Under the pieces are notes generated by a model, which was not told the DNA's origin, did not search any database, and was given only the letters and a program-made list of their open reading frames with translations. Made by a program: the position numbers and the translations under genes. Source: Ruminococcus_G sp964621905 (GTDB lineage: Bacteria; Bacillota; Clostridia; Lachnospirales; Lachnospiraceae). From it: a stretch of 64,000 nt of DNA. The stretch lies in NCBI GenBank assembly GCA_964621905.1, contig CAZUNG010000014.1, positions 1-64,000 on the forward strand. The letters run 5' to 3'. Shown here one piece after another: positions 57,205 through 64,000 of the stretch (its first letter is position 1; every line of letters begins with the position of its first letter).

Positions 57205-59034
57205 TTATACAGTTTCAGCCTGTTCAAATAAGGACTCAAACTCTTCGCGCCCTATTTTTTCTTTTTCAAGCAACAGTTTTGTACAGCTGTGAAGAACCTC
57301 TTCATGTTCCAGTATAATCTGTTTTGCCTTCTCATAGCAGGTATCAATCAGCCGTTTTACTTCTTTATCGATGGTAGATGCCACACTCTCACTGAAACCG
57401 CGCGCATGTGCCAGATCACGTCCGATAAAGACCTCATCCTGGTCATCGCCGTACGCAACCAGACCGACCTCCGTTGACATCCCGTATTTTGTCACCATGG
57501 CCTTTGCGATGGAAGTCGCCTGCTTGATATCCTGAGATGCCCCTGTTGTGATATCATCAAATATAATCTCTTCCGCGATCCGTCCGCCAAGACATACCTG
57601 GATATTTTCCATCATCTCACCCCGGGTGTTAAAGAGTTCATCTTTCTCCGGAAGACGCATGGTATATCCGGCAGCCCCCATTCCGGTAGGAATGATAGAA
57701 ATCGTATAGACCGGATCAATATCCGGCAGCACATAACAAAGGATTGCATGCCCGGCTTCATGGTAAGCTGTAATCCGTTTTTCTTTATCAGAAATAACTT
57801 TGCTTTTCTTTTCTGTTCCGATTCCAACCTTAATAAATGCCTCTTTGATGTCCTGCTGCATCAGATACGCCCGGTTTTCTTTTGCCGCCAGTATCGCTGC
57901 TTCATTCAAAAGGTTCTCAAGCTCAGCCCCTGTAAAGCCGGCTGTGGTCTGTGCAATCTGTTTAAAATTCACATCCTCCCCGAGAGGCTTCCCATTTGCA
58001 TGTACTTTAAGAATCTCCTCGCGTCCTTTGACGTCCGGAGCGCCAACCACAACGCGGCGGTCAAAACGTCCGGGCCGCAGAATCGCAGGGTCCAGGATAT
58101 CGACACGGTTCGTCGCAGCCATCACGATAATACCTTCGTTGACACCAAATCCATCCATTTCTACCAGCAGCTGATTGAGTGTCTGCTCACGCTCGTCATG
58201 ACCGCCGCCCATTCCGGTTCCTCTTCTGCGGGCGACCGCATCGATCTCATCAATAAAAATGATACATGGACTGTGCTTCTTTCCCTCTTCAAATAAGTCA
58301 CGCACACGGGAGGCGCCGACACCGACAAACATTTCAACGAAATCAGATCCGGAGATACTGAAAAACGGGACACCCGCTTCGCCTGCAACAGCCTTCGCCA
58401 TCAATGTTTTACCGGTCCCTGGAGGGCCCACAAGCAGCACACCTTTCGGGATCCTCGCCCCGACCTTTACGTATTTCTGAGGTTCCTTCAGGAAATCCAC
58501 AATCTCAACCAGATCTTCCTTCTCCTCCTCAAGACCCGCTACTTCTTTAAACGTTACTTTTTTATCACTATCCGTTGACATTCTGGCGCGGCTTTTCCCA
58601 AAGTTCATCATTTTGGCATTGCTTCCGCCTCCTCCGTTCATAGATCTTGTCATAAACATCATCAGCACAAGCACAAGTCCCACTGAAACCAGAATTGGAA
58701 GAATTGTTGTCAGGAACGTATTGTCCTTTGGCACATCATATAGATGATATTCCACCTTTTTTTCATTCAGCTCTTCCTGAATCTCATTTACGTCACTTAC
58801 ATTCAGCTGTTTCCTGCTCCCGTCTTTCAGCACGATGTCCAGCTGTCCTGTCGGTATCTGCTTGTTCTGGACAATGCCAACAGAAGTAATCTGACCGCTT
58901 TCAAGCGCTGCCTCGTACTCTTTATTAGTATATTCCTCGGATTGCTGCATTCTTCCCGACAGATACATAAAACTGCCGACCAGTATGACTGCCACAATAA
59001 AATACAGCAGTAATCCTCTTGATTGTCTGTTCAC
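57205..59034 (-). CDS. ftsH: ATP-dependent zinc metalloprotease FtsH (paralog 2)
   Basis: The 609-aa protein has two membrane helices (residues about 8-25 and 108-128) around a small extracytoplasmic domain. The AAA+ module has VGPPGTGKT near 204 and the SRH region with RPGRFDRR, and the zinc site HEAGH is near 425. It lies 22 bp after hpt in the order tilS-hpt-ftsH, as in Bacillus and Clostridia, so this is the ancestral copy. It degrades misfolded membrane proteins and regulators, and in Bacillus it is needed for sporulation. Confidence 0.96.
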   Translation of the reverse strand: MNRQSRGLLLYFIVAVILVGSFMYLSGRMQQSEEYTNKEYEAALESGQITSVGIVQNKQIPTGQLDIVLKDGSRKQLNVSDVNEIQEELNEKKVEYHLYDVPKDNTFLTTILPILVSVGLVLVLMMFMTRSMNGGGGSNAKMMNFGKSRARMSTDSDKKVTFKEVAGLEEEKEDLVEIVDFLKEPQKYVKVGARIPKGVLLVGPPGTGKTLMAKAVAGEAGVPFFSISGSDFVEMFVGVGASRVRDLFEEGKKHSPCIIFIDEIDAVARRRGTGMGGGHDEREQTLNQLLVEMDGFGVNEGIIVMAATNRVDILDPAILRPGRFDRRVVVGAPDVKGREEILKVHANGKPLGEDVNFKQIAQTTAGFTGAELENLLNEAAILAAKENRAYLMQQDIKEAFIKVGIGTEKKSKVISDKEKRITAYHEAGHAILCYVLPDIDPVYTISIIPTGMGAAGYTMRLPEKDELFNTRGEMMENIQVCLGGRIAEEIIFDDITTGASQDIKQATSIAKAMVTKYGMSTEVGLVAYGDDQDEVFIGRDLAHARGFSESVASTIDKEVKRLIDTCYEKAKQIILEHEEVLHSCTKLLLEKEKIGREEFESLFEQAETV

Positions 59035-59056
59035 TGCTTGAATCTCCTTTCAGCCT

Positions 59057-59584
59057 TTATATTTCAGGTTCCAGAACACCGATATAGGGAAGATTTCTGT
59101 ACATCTGTGCAGAATCAAGCCCAAATCCTACTACGAATTCATCCGGAATTTCAAAACATACATAATCCACCGTCACATCTGTCACACGCCGGTCTGGTTT
59201 ATCCAGAAGCGTACACAGTTTCAGACTATTTGGATTCCGCGTTTTCAGCTCTGCCACAAGGCGGCTTAGGGTCCTTCCGGAATCAACAATATCTTCTATA
59301 AGCAATACATCTCTGCCTTCGATTGATTCCTCCAGATCCTTCTTGATGTTCACGGTGCCGCTAGACGCAGTGGCATCCCCATAACTTGACACTGTCATAA
59401 AATCCATGGTCACAGGGACCGTGAGATGTTTTGCAAGTTCACACGTAAAAAACACACTGCCTTTCAGTACACAGATCAGATGTATTTTTTTCCCGGCGTA
59501 ATCCCGGTTAATCTGTTTTGCCGCTTCTAGAATTCCTGTCAGCACCTGCTCCTCACTCAGAAGCACGCTGATCTTATCGCTCAT
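59057..59584 (-). CDS. hpt: Hypoxanthine phosphoribosyltransferase
   Basis: Hpt salvages hypoxanthine and guanine to IMP and GMP with PRPP. The 175-aa protein has the PRPP loop VLLIEDIVDSGRTLS near residue 97, the flexible-loop region FMTVSSYGD near 73, and VLKGSVFFTCEL near 42. Length is typical. Its start lies inside the end of tilS (11-base overlap) with AAAGGAGGAAATATTC just before ATG. It is between tilS and ftsH, the conserved order. Confidence 0.96.
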   Translation of the reverse strand: MSDKISVLLSEEQVLTGILEAAKQINRDYAGKKIHLICVLKGSVFFTCELAKHLTVPVTMDFMTVSSYGDATASSGTVNIKKDLEESIEGRDVLLIEDIVDSGRTLSRLVAELKTRNPNSLKLCTLLDKPDRRVTDVTVDYVCFEIPDEFVVGFGLDSAQMYRNLPYIGVLEPEI

Positions 59585-60971
59585 GAATATTTCCTCCTTT
59601 TATCTGAATCCGTAAGATGCATCTGGTCGACTCACGGACCATACATGCCTGGCTGATCCGGTAACCGACCACCCATAAGACCTCTGACCCTGCTGCCAGA
59701 AGAAGGATTTTGTCACGTTCTTCTCTTGGAACCTTGAGGTCAATAAAATAATCTTTGATCTTCTTCCTGCCGCCTTCCTCATTGATCCTGATATAATCTC
59801 CCGGAAGCCTGGTTCGAATTACCAAAGTATCTTTTATTTTATCATAATCCAGCCATTTCGTATATGTTTTTTGTGGAATTCTTTGCACGGAATTCCTCAA
59901 CAATCCGCACTGTACGTTCCAACCTTCAAGCTGTATTTCTCCTGGAATGATCAGCTCTTTGCAGATAAACACTGACGGAGCACCATACTGCTCACGGATA
60001 TCCGCTCTTCGAAATGCCAGCCCCCGGTATGTTCTCGTCACCACCAGGCTATACGGCAAATGGAGACATTTACCGGTTTCCCTGGAAAACAGTTCACAGA
60101 CGTCTTCCAGATGTACCCTTGTAAAATCCTTTTTTGTCCCTGCAGACTGTTCCAGGCATTTTTGCAGCACACATTTCTGCATAAGCAAGGGTTCCTTTAC
60201 AAGGCGGTTATCTGCAAGAAGACTGCCGCCTGACCTCTGCACATATTTCTCCATCAGCAACTCGGTCATTTCATCGAGATAATCCTGAATTTCTTCCAGA
60301 CTCTGCGAGGCCGCAGCCATATGCTCCACTGCACGGGGATTGATCTCATCTGTCAGATACGGCATCACACGATGCCTGATTTTATTTCTCGTATATTCTT
60401 CATCCATATTCGTACTGTCTGTGCGGTATTCTATTTGTTCTTCTTTTAAATACTGCTCAATTTCAGACCGGTTCATACACAAAAGAGGACGAATCACAGA
60501 ATTTCGTACAGGGCGAAGGCTGCAAAGACCGCGAATTCCCGTCCCCCGCGCCAAATGATACAGCATCGTCTCCGCACAGTCGTTCTGGTGGTGAGCCAAT
60601 GCCGTTTTGTCTGCCCCCCATTCACGCGCGAACGCTTCAAATGCTTCATAACGAACGCGGCGTCCGGCCTCCTCCAGCGAAAGCTTTTCTTCTGCCGCAA
60701 ACCCGGCGACATCTTTTTTAAATATCCTGCAGACGACACCATGTCTTTGACACAATTCCTGCACAAAGCGCTCGTCTCCATCCGCCTCATCACCTCTGAG
60801 CATGTGGTTGACATGTACGACCGCAAACGTAAATGGGATCTGTTTCTGCAGCCCGAGCAGCATAAAAAACAGGCAGACGGAATCTGCACCGCCGGAAACC
60901 CCCGCCACTACCCGATCTCCGTCACAGATCATATGATGCTGCTGTATGAATTCCAGAATTTTCTTTTGCAT
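59574..60971 (-). CDS. tilS: tRNA(Ile)-lysidine synthase TilS
   Basis: TilS converts C34 of the CAU-anticodon tRNA-Ile to lysidine so that it reads AUA. The 465-aa protein has the PP-loop SGGADS at 26-31, the H-rich ALAHHQNDCAETML motif near 128, RPLLCMNR, and RNKIRH near 195. A C-terminal lysidine synthetase domain has TRLPGDYIRI. The start at 60971 follows AGGAGAAAG. The longer frame runs into spoIIE. It starts 10 bp after the spoIIE stop, so it is probably co-transcribed at least in part. Confidence 0.96.
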   Translation of the reverse strand: MQKKILEFIQQHHMICDGDRVVAGVSGGADSVCLFFMLLGLQKQIPFTFAVVHVNHMLRGDEADGDERFVQELCQRHGVVCRIFKKDVAGFAAEEKLSLEEAGRRVRYEAFEAFAREWGADKTALAHHQNDCAETMLYHLARGTGIRGLCSLRPVRNSVIRPLLCMNRSEIEQYLKEEQIEYRTDSTNMDEEYTRNKIRHRVMPYLTDEINPRAVEHMAAASQSLEEIQDYLDEMTELLMEKYVQRSGGSLLADNRLVKEPLLMQKCVLQKCLEQSAGTKKDFTRVHLEDVCELFSRETGKCLHLPYSLVVTRTYRGLAFRRADIREQYGAPSVFICKELIIPGEIQLEGWNVQCGLLRNSVQRIPQKTYTKWLDYDKIKDTLVIRTRLPGDYIRINEEGGRKKIKDYFIDLKVPREERDKILLLAAGSEVLWVVGYRISQACMVRESTRCILRIQIKGGNIHER

Positions 60972-60981
60972 ACACTTTCTC

Positions 60982-62460
60982 CTATTTTCGCCAGATACCC
61001 GCCACAAGCACCGTCATATCATCCCCCGCACGGTATCCGCAGTATCCCATGACTTTCTCCATAATATTGCGCCCCACTTCCCTGGGCTGTGTACTATGTA
61101 CCTGCAGAATGATTTCCTTCATCGTCTCCTCTTCCCGCTCTTTTGGCAGTGCATCGAGCACTCCGTCCGTTACCATGATCAGGTAATCACCATCATACAT
61201 TTTTTTAGTGGTTGTCTCAAAATCCATCTGCTGCAGCAGGCCCGCCGCAAGTGTCGTCGATGAAATCGCCTCCACCCACTGATCACGCTTTATAAATGTC
61301 GTGGCGGCCCCCGCTTTCAAAAATTCGCAGACCCCAGTATAGAGATTCAGTGCACATATGTCCACCGTTGAATACATGCCGTCCCTGCGCTGCAGCACCA
61401 GGGCAGAATTCAGCATGCGAGCGGCTGTCTCCCGCGAAAAGCCGGTTGTTAGAAACTGTTCCAGAATCTCAACTACCGCTTCACTTTCCTGGCACGCCTC
61501 CAGTCCGGAACCCATCCCGTCGGACAGGCACATCACAAACTGTTCTTCCCCCTGTGTGCAGACATAATTGTCTCCTGACACGGTTTCATTTTCCTTGGTG
61601 ACTTTTGCTACTCCATACAACACTTTATAATTGGTATCCTCTACAAACAATACCGTACGCACATCGCTGTTAACAATGGCGCGGCTGTCCCTTGCCGGGA
61701 CCATCCTGCGGTCATACATTTCCGATAAAATGGCAGCCACTTCACTGACTGCGATACACTGTCCTCCTCTGACCCGCATGGTCAGAAAAAGTTTCATCTT
61801 TTCATCCGGTTTTTCCATCATCCATATCTGTTTTACCAGAACATGGCGCTTTTGCATGATCTTTTTGACTCGCTGCTCCATATCCCCGGAAACTGCCGCA
61901 ATGTCATATAAATCTGCTGCAACTTTCTGTATTGTATGTGCAACTTCATTTAACTGCTCGGCCACCGCCACTCTGTTTTCTATCTGGCGGTTGTTCCAGA
62001 TCAGATTCTGCCTTGCGTTCTGAAACTCATCCTGCAGGTACTCTACAAATTTACCTGCATTCAGGCAATCTGCATACCAGTCTCCCTGTGCTCTCAAGAT
62101 TTTCTCCCCGTTGCCCTCCTCGATCAGGCAGAGCATGTCACACACCTTCTGACACGTCAGAATACTTTGCTGCCTCCAGCAAATCTCCTTTTTTGGACAT
62201 CTGCTGCAGAGTTTATCCTGCATCTTTGCGAAGATCCCTTCTATCTCGCTGTTGCTCAGGCGCTCCCTCCGGCACGGCATCTGATAAAACGTGTCTGCCA
62301 GTTTCTGCAATGACTGCGCATACTGTTCCATCCGTTCCTTCTGCGGATGACAATCGTAGACGGGATCTTCCTTTTTTCTTCCCCAAAAAACAATTTTTGC
62401 CATGTCTCGAAGTATCAGTATCGCACTGATCGCGAGCATGGCAATGATTAAATCCTGCAT
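60982..62460 (-). CDS. spoIIE: SpoIIE-like PP2C serine phosphatase, short form
   Basis: The 492-aa protein has a single N-terminal membrane helix (residues 3-20), a Cys-containing linker region (CSRCPKKEICWRQQ near 88), a helical region, and a PP2C/SpoIIE phosphatase domain from about 270 with CLSDGMGSG and the terminal GDDMTVLV. Bacillus SpoIIE has about ten membrane helices and over 800 aa, so this is a reduced version. It should dephosphorylate SpoIIAA to release sigma-F in the forespore. Position next to divIC-yabQ-yabP and the promoter at 62503..62535 support the role. Confidence 0.88.
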   Translation of the reverse strand: MQDLIIAMLAISAILILRDMAKIVFWGRKKEDPVYDCHPQKERMEQYAQSLQKLADTFYQMPCRRERLSNSEIEGIFAKMQDKLCSRCPKKEICWRQQSILTCQKVCDMLCLIEEGNGEKILRAQGDWYADCLNAGKFVEYLQDEFQNARQNLIWNNRQIENRVAVAEQLNEVAHTIQKVAADLYDIAAVSGDMEQRVKKIMQKRHVLVKQIWMMEKPDEKMKLFLTMRVRGGQCIAVSEVAAILSEMYDRRMVPARDSRAIVNSDVRTVLFVEDTNYKVLYGVAKVTKENETVSGDNYVCTQGEEQFVMCLSDGMGSGLEACQESEAVVEILEQFLTTGFSRETAARMLNSALVLQRRDGMYSTVDICALNLYTGVCEFLKAGAATTFIKRDQWVEAISSTTLAAGLLQQMDFETTTKKMYDGDYLIMVTDGVLDALPKEREEETMKEIILQVHSTQPREVGRNIMEKVMGYCGYRAGDDMTVLVAGIWRK

Positions 62461-62502
62461 CTGGCATAAACCCCCTTATCTTATATATACTCTCAGAGAT
62501 TT

Positions 62503-62535
62503 ATTATAGATGCTTTATTATAAGAAACTTGTCAA
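62503..62535 (-). promoter_or_regulatory. spoIIE promoter with 21-bp spacing
   Basis: Minus strand: TTGACA (62535-62530) and TATAAT (62508-62503) are 21 bp apart, as reported for Spo0A-activated sigma-A promoters of Bacillus spoIIE and spoIIG. TTTGACA at the -35 is also the reverse complement of the clostridial Spo0A box TGTCAAA. A second TATAAT at 62522-62517 is too close to this -35. Confidence 0.65.
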
Positions 62536-62561
62536 ATACACACTGGCAGTCCAAAGAAATT

Positions 62562-62568
62562 TTAGACA
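62562..62568 (-). promoter_or_regulatory. Possible upstream Spo0A box
   Basis: Minus strand TGTCTAA differs at one position from the Spo0A core TGTCGAA/TGTCAAA. It lies about 65-70 bp upstream of the likely RNA start of spoIIE, just past the divIC stop. Confidence 0.4.
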
Positions 62569-62575
62569 AAAAACC

Positions 62576-62899
62576 CTAATCCGCTTCTTTGAAAATAATC
62601 TCGTTTTCTTTCACCAGACCAATTTTTTCCTTGGCTATCTTTTCAATATACTCATCACTCTGCATGTATTCCTGCATATTCTCAATATCTTCTGTACGTT
62701 TGTTCTCATCTTCTATCTGCTGAGCAAGTTCATCCTGCTTCTGTGTGTTCGCCGCAATCCGTTTCTTGACAGACTGACCCTGTACGAACAATACCACCAG
62801 CAGCATACACACTACAACACTGATACCAACCATGGCCATTTTGTTATACCTCTGGTTGCGTTTAGCTCTCATCTTTGCTGAATTTTTTTTTGAACTCAT
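62576..62899 (-). CDS. divIC: Septum formation initiator DivIC/FtsB
   Basis: The 107-aa protein is a bitopic membrane protein: a basic cytosolic tail, one helix (residues about 21-41), then a coiled coil (DELAQQIEDENKRTEDIENM) and the conserved terminal YIEKIAKEKIGLVKENEI. It forms the divisome subcomplex with FtsL and DivIB. Its place between yabQ and spoIIE is the canonical sporulation-division cluster. It starts 6 bp after the yabQ stop. Confidence 0.93.
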   Translation of the reverse strand: MSSKKNSAKMRAKRNQRYNKMAMVGISVVVCMLLVVLFVQGQSVKKRIAANTQKQDELAQQIEDENKRTEDIENMQEYMQSDEYIEKIAKEKIGLVKENEIIFKEAD

Positions 62900-62905
62900 A
62901 GGACC

Positions 62906-63340
62906 TCACGACTTTCGCAATAATCTACATAATAACCTAGATAAGGAAATTTTACATCGTAATACCAAAAATTTCAACCTTTTTATCAAAAATATTATCT
63001 TATTTGTCAGCATTCGAAAAAATTCTTTTATTTTATTTAAAATGAGCGCAGTATAACGCACCAGGCAGCCGCTGAGCGTATTATGATAAAGCACCATCCC
63101 GATCAGAATCCCCACAAAGAAATATCCCCGCAGAACCCCGTTATTTTCCCGGTAGATCCTGGAAAATAAAAAGAATCCGCTGCCAATCCAATAGCAGAGA
63201 TCCTCTGTAATGACCCAAACCGGTCGGTGATGTATGACGCGACGTAAAATACGAAAGAAATCATACCCTAACAGCATAACAATTCCGTACCAGAGGGATT
63301 TTGCAAACAGCAGCAGCTCGCTGCTCATATATGCGCTCAT
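62906..63340 (-). CDS. yabQ: Spore cortex biosynthesis protein YabQ
   Basis: The 144-aa protein has about four membrane helices (residues 5-25, 40-60, 65-82, 84-100) and a basic C-terminal tail. LLFAKSLWYGIVMLLGYDFFRILRR near the start is the recognised YabQ pattern. In Bacillus it lies in the outer forespore membrane and is needed for the cortex. It lies three bases after yabP and directly before divIC, as in other spore formers. Confidence 0.88.
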   Translation of the reverse strand: MSAYMSSELLLFAKSLWYGIVMLLGYDFFRILRRVIHHRPVWVITEDLCYWIGSGFFLFSRIYRENNGVLRGYFFVGILIGMVLYHNTLSGCLVRYTALILNKIKEFFRMLTNKIIFLIKRLKFLVLRCKISLSRLLCRLLRKS

Positions 63341-63343
63341 GCC

Positions 63344-63628
63344 TTACTTAAACAGTCTTTTGACCAGACTGCCCTTCTGCTTGCGCGCATAATTTCCATC
63401 ATCCGAATAAACCATGCTCTGGAAAAGCCCCTCTACGTCTACTTCCCCCTTTTCCAGATACAGGCGGCTCACATGCAGTTCCTGACCCTTGATCGTCAGC
63501 ATCCCCTGGGATGTCTCCAGCAGAATCATCTCCGGATCAAAGGATACCACATCTACGACACCGGTAATCTTGCCGGCTCTTCGACCCTCCAGCGTAAGCC
63601 CGTGTTCCTTGCGCGTTGCCTCCTCCAT
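63344..63628 (-). CDS. yabP: Sporulation protein YabP
   Basis: The 94-aa protein matches the YabP/YqfC family, whose members resemble spore-coat/cortex factors made under sigma-E. Conserved segments are GKITGVVDVVSFDPEMILLE and GMLTIKGQELHVSRLYLEKGEVDVEG. The start at 63628 follows GGGGAG, eight bases upstream. The longer frame has no site. It lies between rqcP and yabQ. Confidence 0.9.
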   Translation of the reverse strand: MEEATRKEHGLTLEGRRAGKITGVVDVVSFDPEMILLETSQGMLTIKGQELHVSRLYLEKGEVDVEGLFQSMVYSDDGNYARKQKGSLVKRLFK

Positions 63629-63720
63629 ATCATTCTCCCCATTCCGTCTCTTTTTCATTATATGGGGAGTTTCCGCGCGATATACCTCCTGATGCCAACA
63701 TCCTTCCGATAAATGCCGGC

Positions 63721-63960
63721 TTACAGATAGCGGTAAAGGTTCTCCGCTTCTTCTTTTTTAACAGTTTCTTTTACATCCAGTACTTCCACTTTTACAGTTT
63801 TGGAACCAAACTGGATTTCCAGGATATCACCTGTTTTTACCTTAACCGATGCCTTTGCAGGATTGCCGTTTACAAGAACTCTGCCGGCATCACATGCTTC
63901 ATTTGCCACTGTACGCCGTTTGATCAGGCGTGATACTTTCAGAAATTTATCCAGTCTCAA
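63721..63960 (-). CDS. rqcP: RqcP/YabO S4-domain RNA-binding protein
   Basis: The 79-aa protein is a single S4 domain: MRLDKFLKVSRLIKRRTVANEACDAGRVLVNG with a short beta tail. This matches RqcP (YabO, Hsp15-like), which works with RqcH in tagging stalled nascent chains on large ribosomal subunits. It is 92 bp upstream of yabP, at the head of this block within the window. An SD-like GGAGG precedes the start. Confidence 0.92.
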   Translation of the reverse strand: MRLDKFLKVSRLIKRRTVANEACDAGRVLVNGNPAKASVKVKTGDILEIQFGSKTVKVEVLDVKETVKKEEAENLYRYL

Positions 63961-64000
63961 AACTTTACCTCCGTATTTCCTTTTATGAAACGAAAAGCTG

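Noticed and set aside
1..64000. CRISPR arrays, prophage, insertion sequences or integrases
   Set aside because: No regular direct repeats with spacers, no transposase or phage structural motifs, and no integrase signature were seen on either strand.

Overview
The window is a chromosomal segment of a spore-forming, Gram-positive-type Firmicute, most likely a Lachnospiraceae-like Clostridium relative. The evidence is AGGAGG-type ribosome binding sites, sigma-A type promoters (TTGACA-17-TATAAT), the gene order rqcP-yabP-yabQ-divIC-spoIIE-tilS-hpt-ftsH, HPr kinase, and the style of the surface proteins (DUF4430, InlB-like repeats, Big2, Fn3). Most genes lie on the minus strand. I see no prophage, CRISPR array, insertion sequence or rRNA operon.

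Region 1 (1-22,109) is mostly housekeeping. It starts with two serine tRNAs separated by a spacer repeat. Then come ispD, tsaD, rnz, a small zinc-ribbon protein, and rimI-tsaB-tsaE (t6A modification of tRNA). A cyclophilin, a YigZ/IMPACT protein and a class A penicillin-binding protein follow, then glucokinase-hprK-uvrC-ftsH, a DUF1846 protein, pyrG, a decayed cation/proton antiporter, a four-cluster ferredoxin, galE and a LysR regulator. A consensus promoter placed just before a terminator at 9,440-9,537 suggests an unannotated small RNA.

Region 2 (22,114-45,054) is the most interesting part. Two cobalamin riboswitches, each with its own promoter and intrinsic terminator, face a minus-strand series of very large surface proteins and an ECF-type vitamin transporter. 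The proteins carry the two building blocks of animal intrinsic factor/transcobalamin: the alpha/alpha toroid (terpene-cyclase-like fold) and the C-terminal beta domain (DUF4430). Here the blocks sit on separate polypeptides: toroids of 1,476 and 653 aa, and beta-domain proteins of 713 and 188 aa. A further 1,454-aa protein joins beta domains to a PQQ-type beta-propeller. EcfT, a double EcfA ATPase and a CbrT-like S component follow directly. I read this as a cell-surface corrinoid capture and import system. Downstream, and probably co-transcribed, are MoxR, DUF58, a transglutaminase-fold membrane protein lacking the expected catalytic cysteine, and a leucine-rich-repeat protein.

Region 3 (45,140-54,025) holds an AgrC/LytTR-type two-component system, a Gfo/Idh/MocA dehydrogenase, a YbaK deacylase, a DUF3786 protein, GreA, an endonuclease/exonuclease/phosphatase-family protein, and a diguanylate cyclase followed by an AraC regulator.

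Region 4 (54,348-64,000) holds a tRNA-Tyr/tRNA-Leu operon with the same spacer repeat as region 1, a GH13 glycosidase, and the conserved sporulation/division block (second ftsH, hpt, tilS, spoIIE, divIC, yabQ, yabP, rqcP). The spoIIE promoter has the unusual 21-bp spacing and Spo0A-like boxes known from Bacillus.
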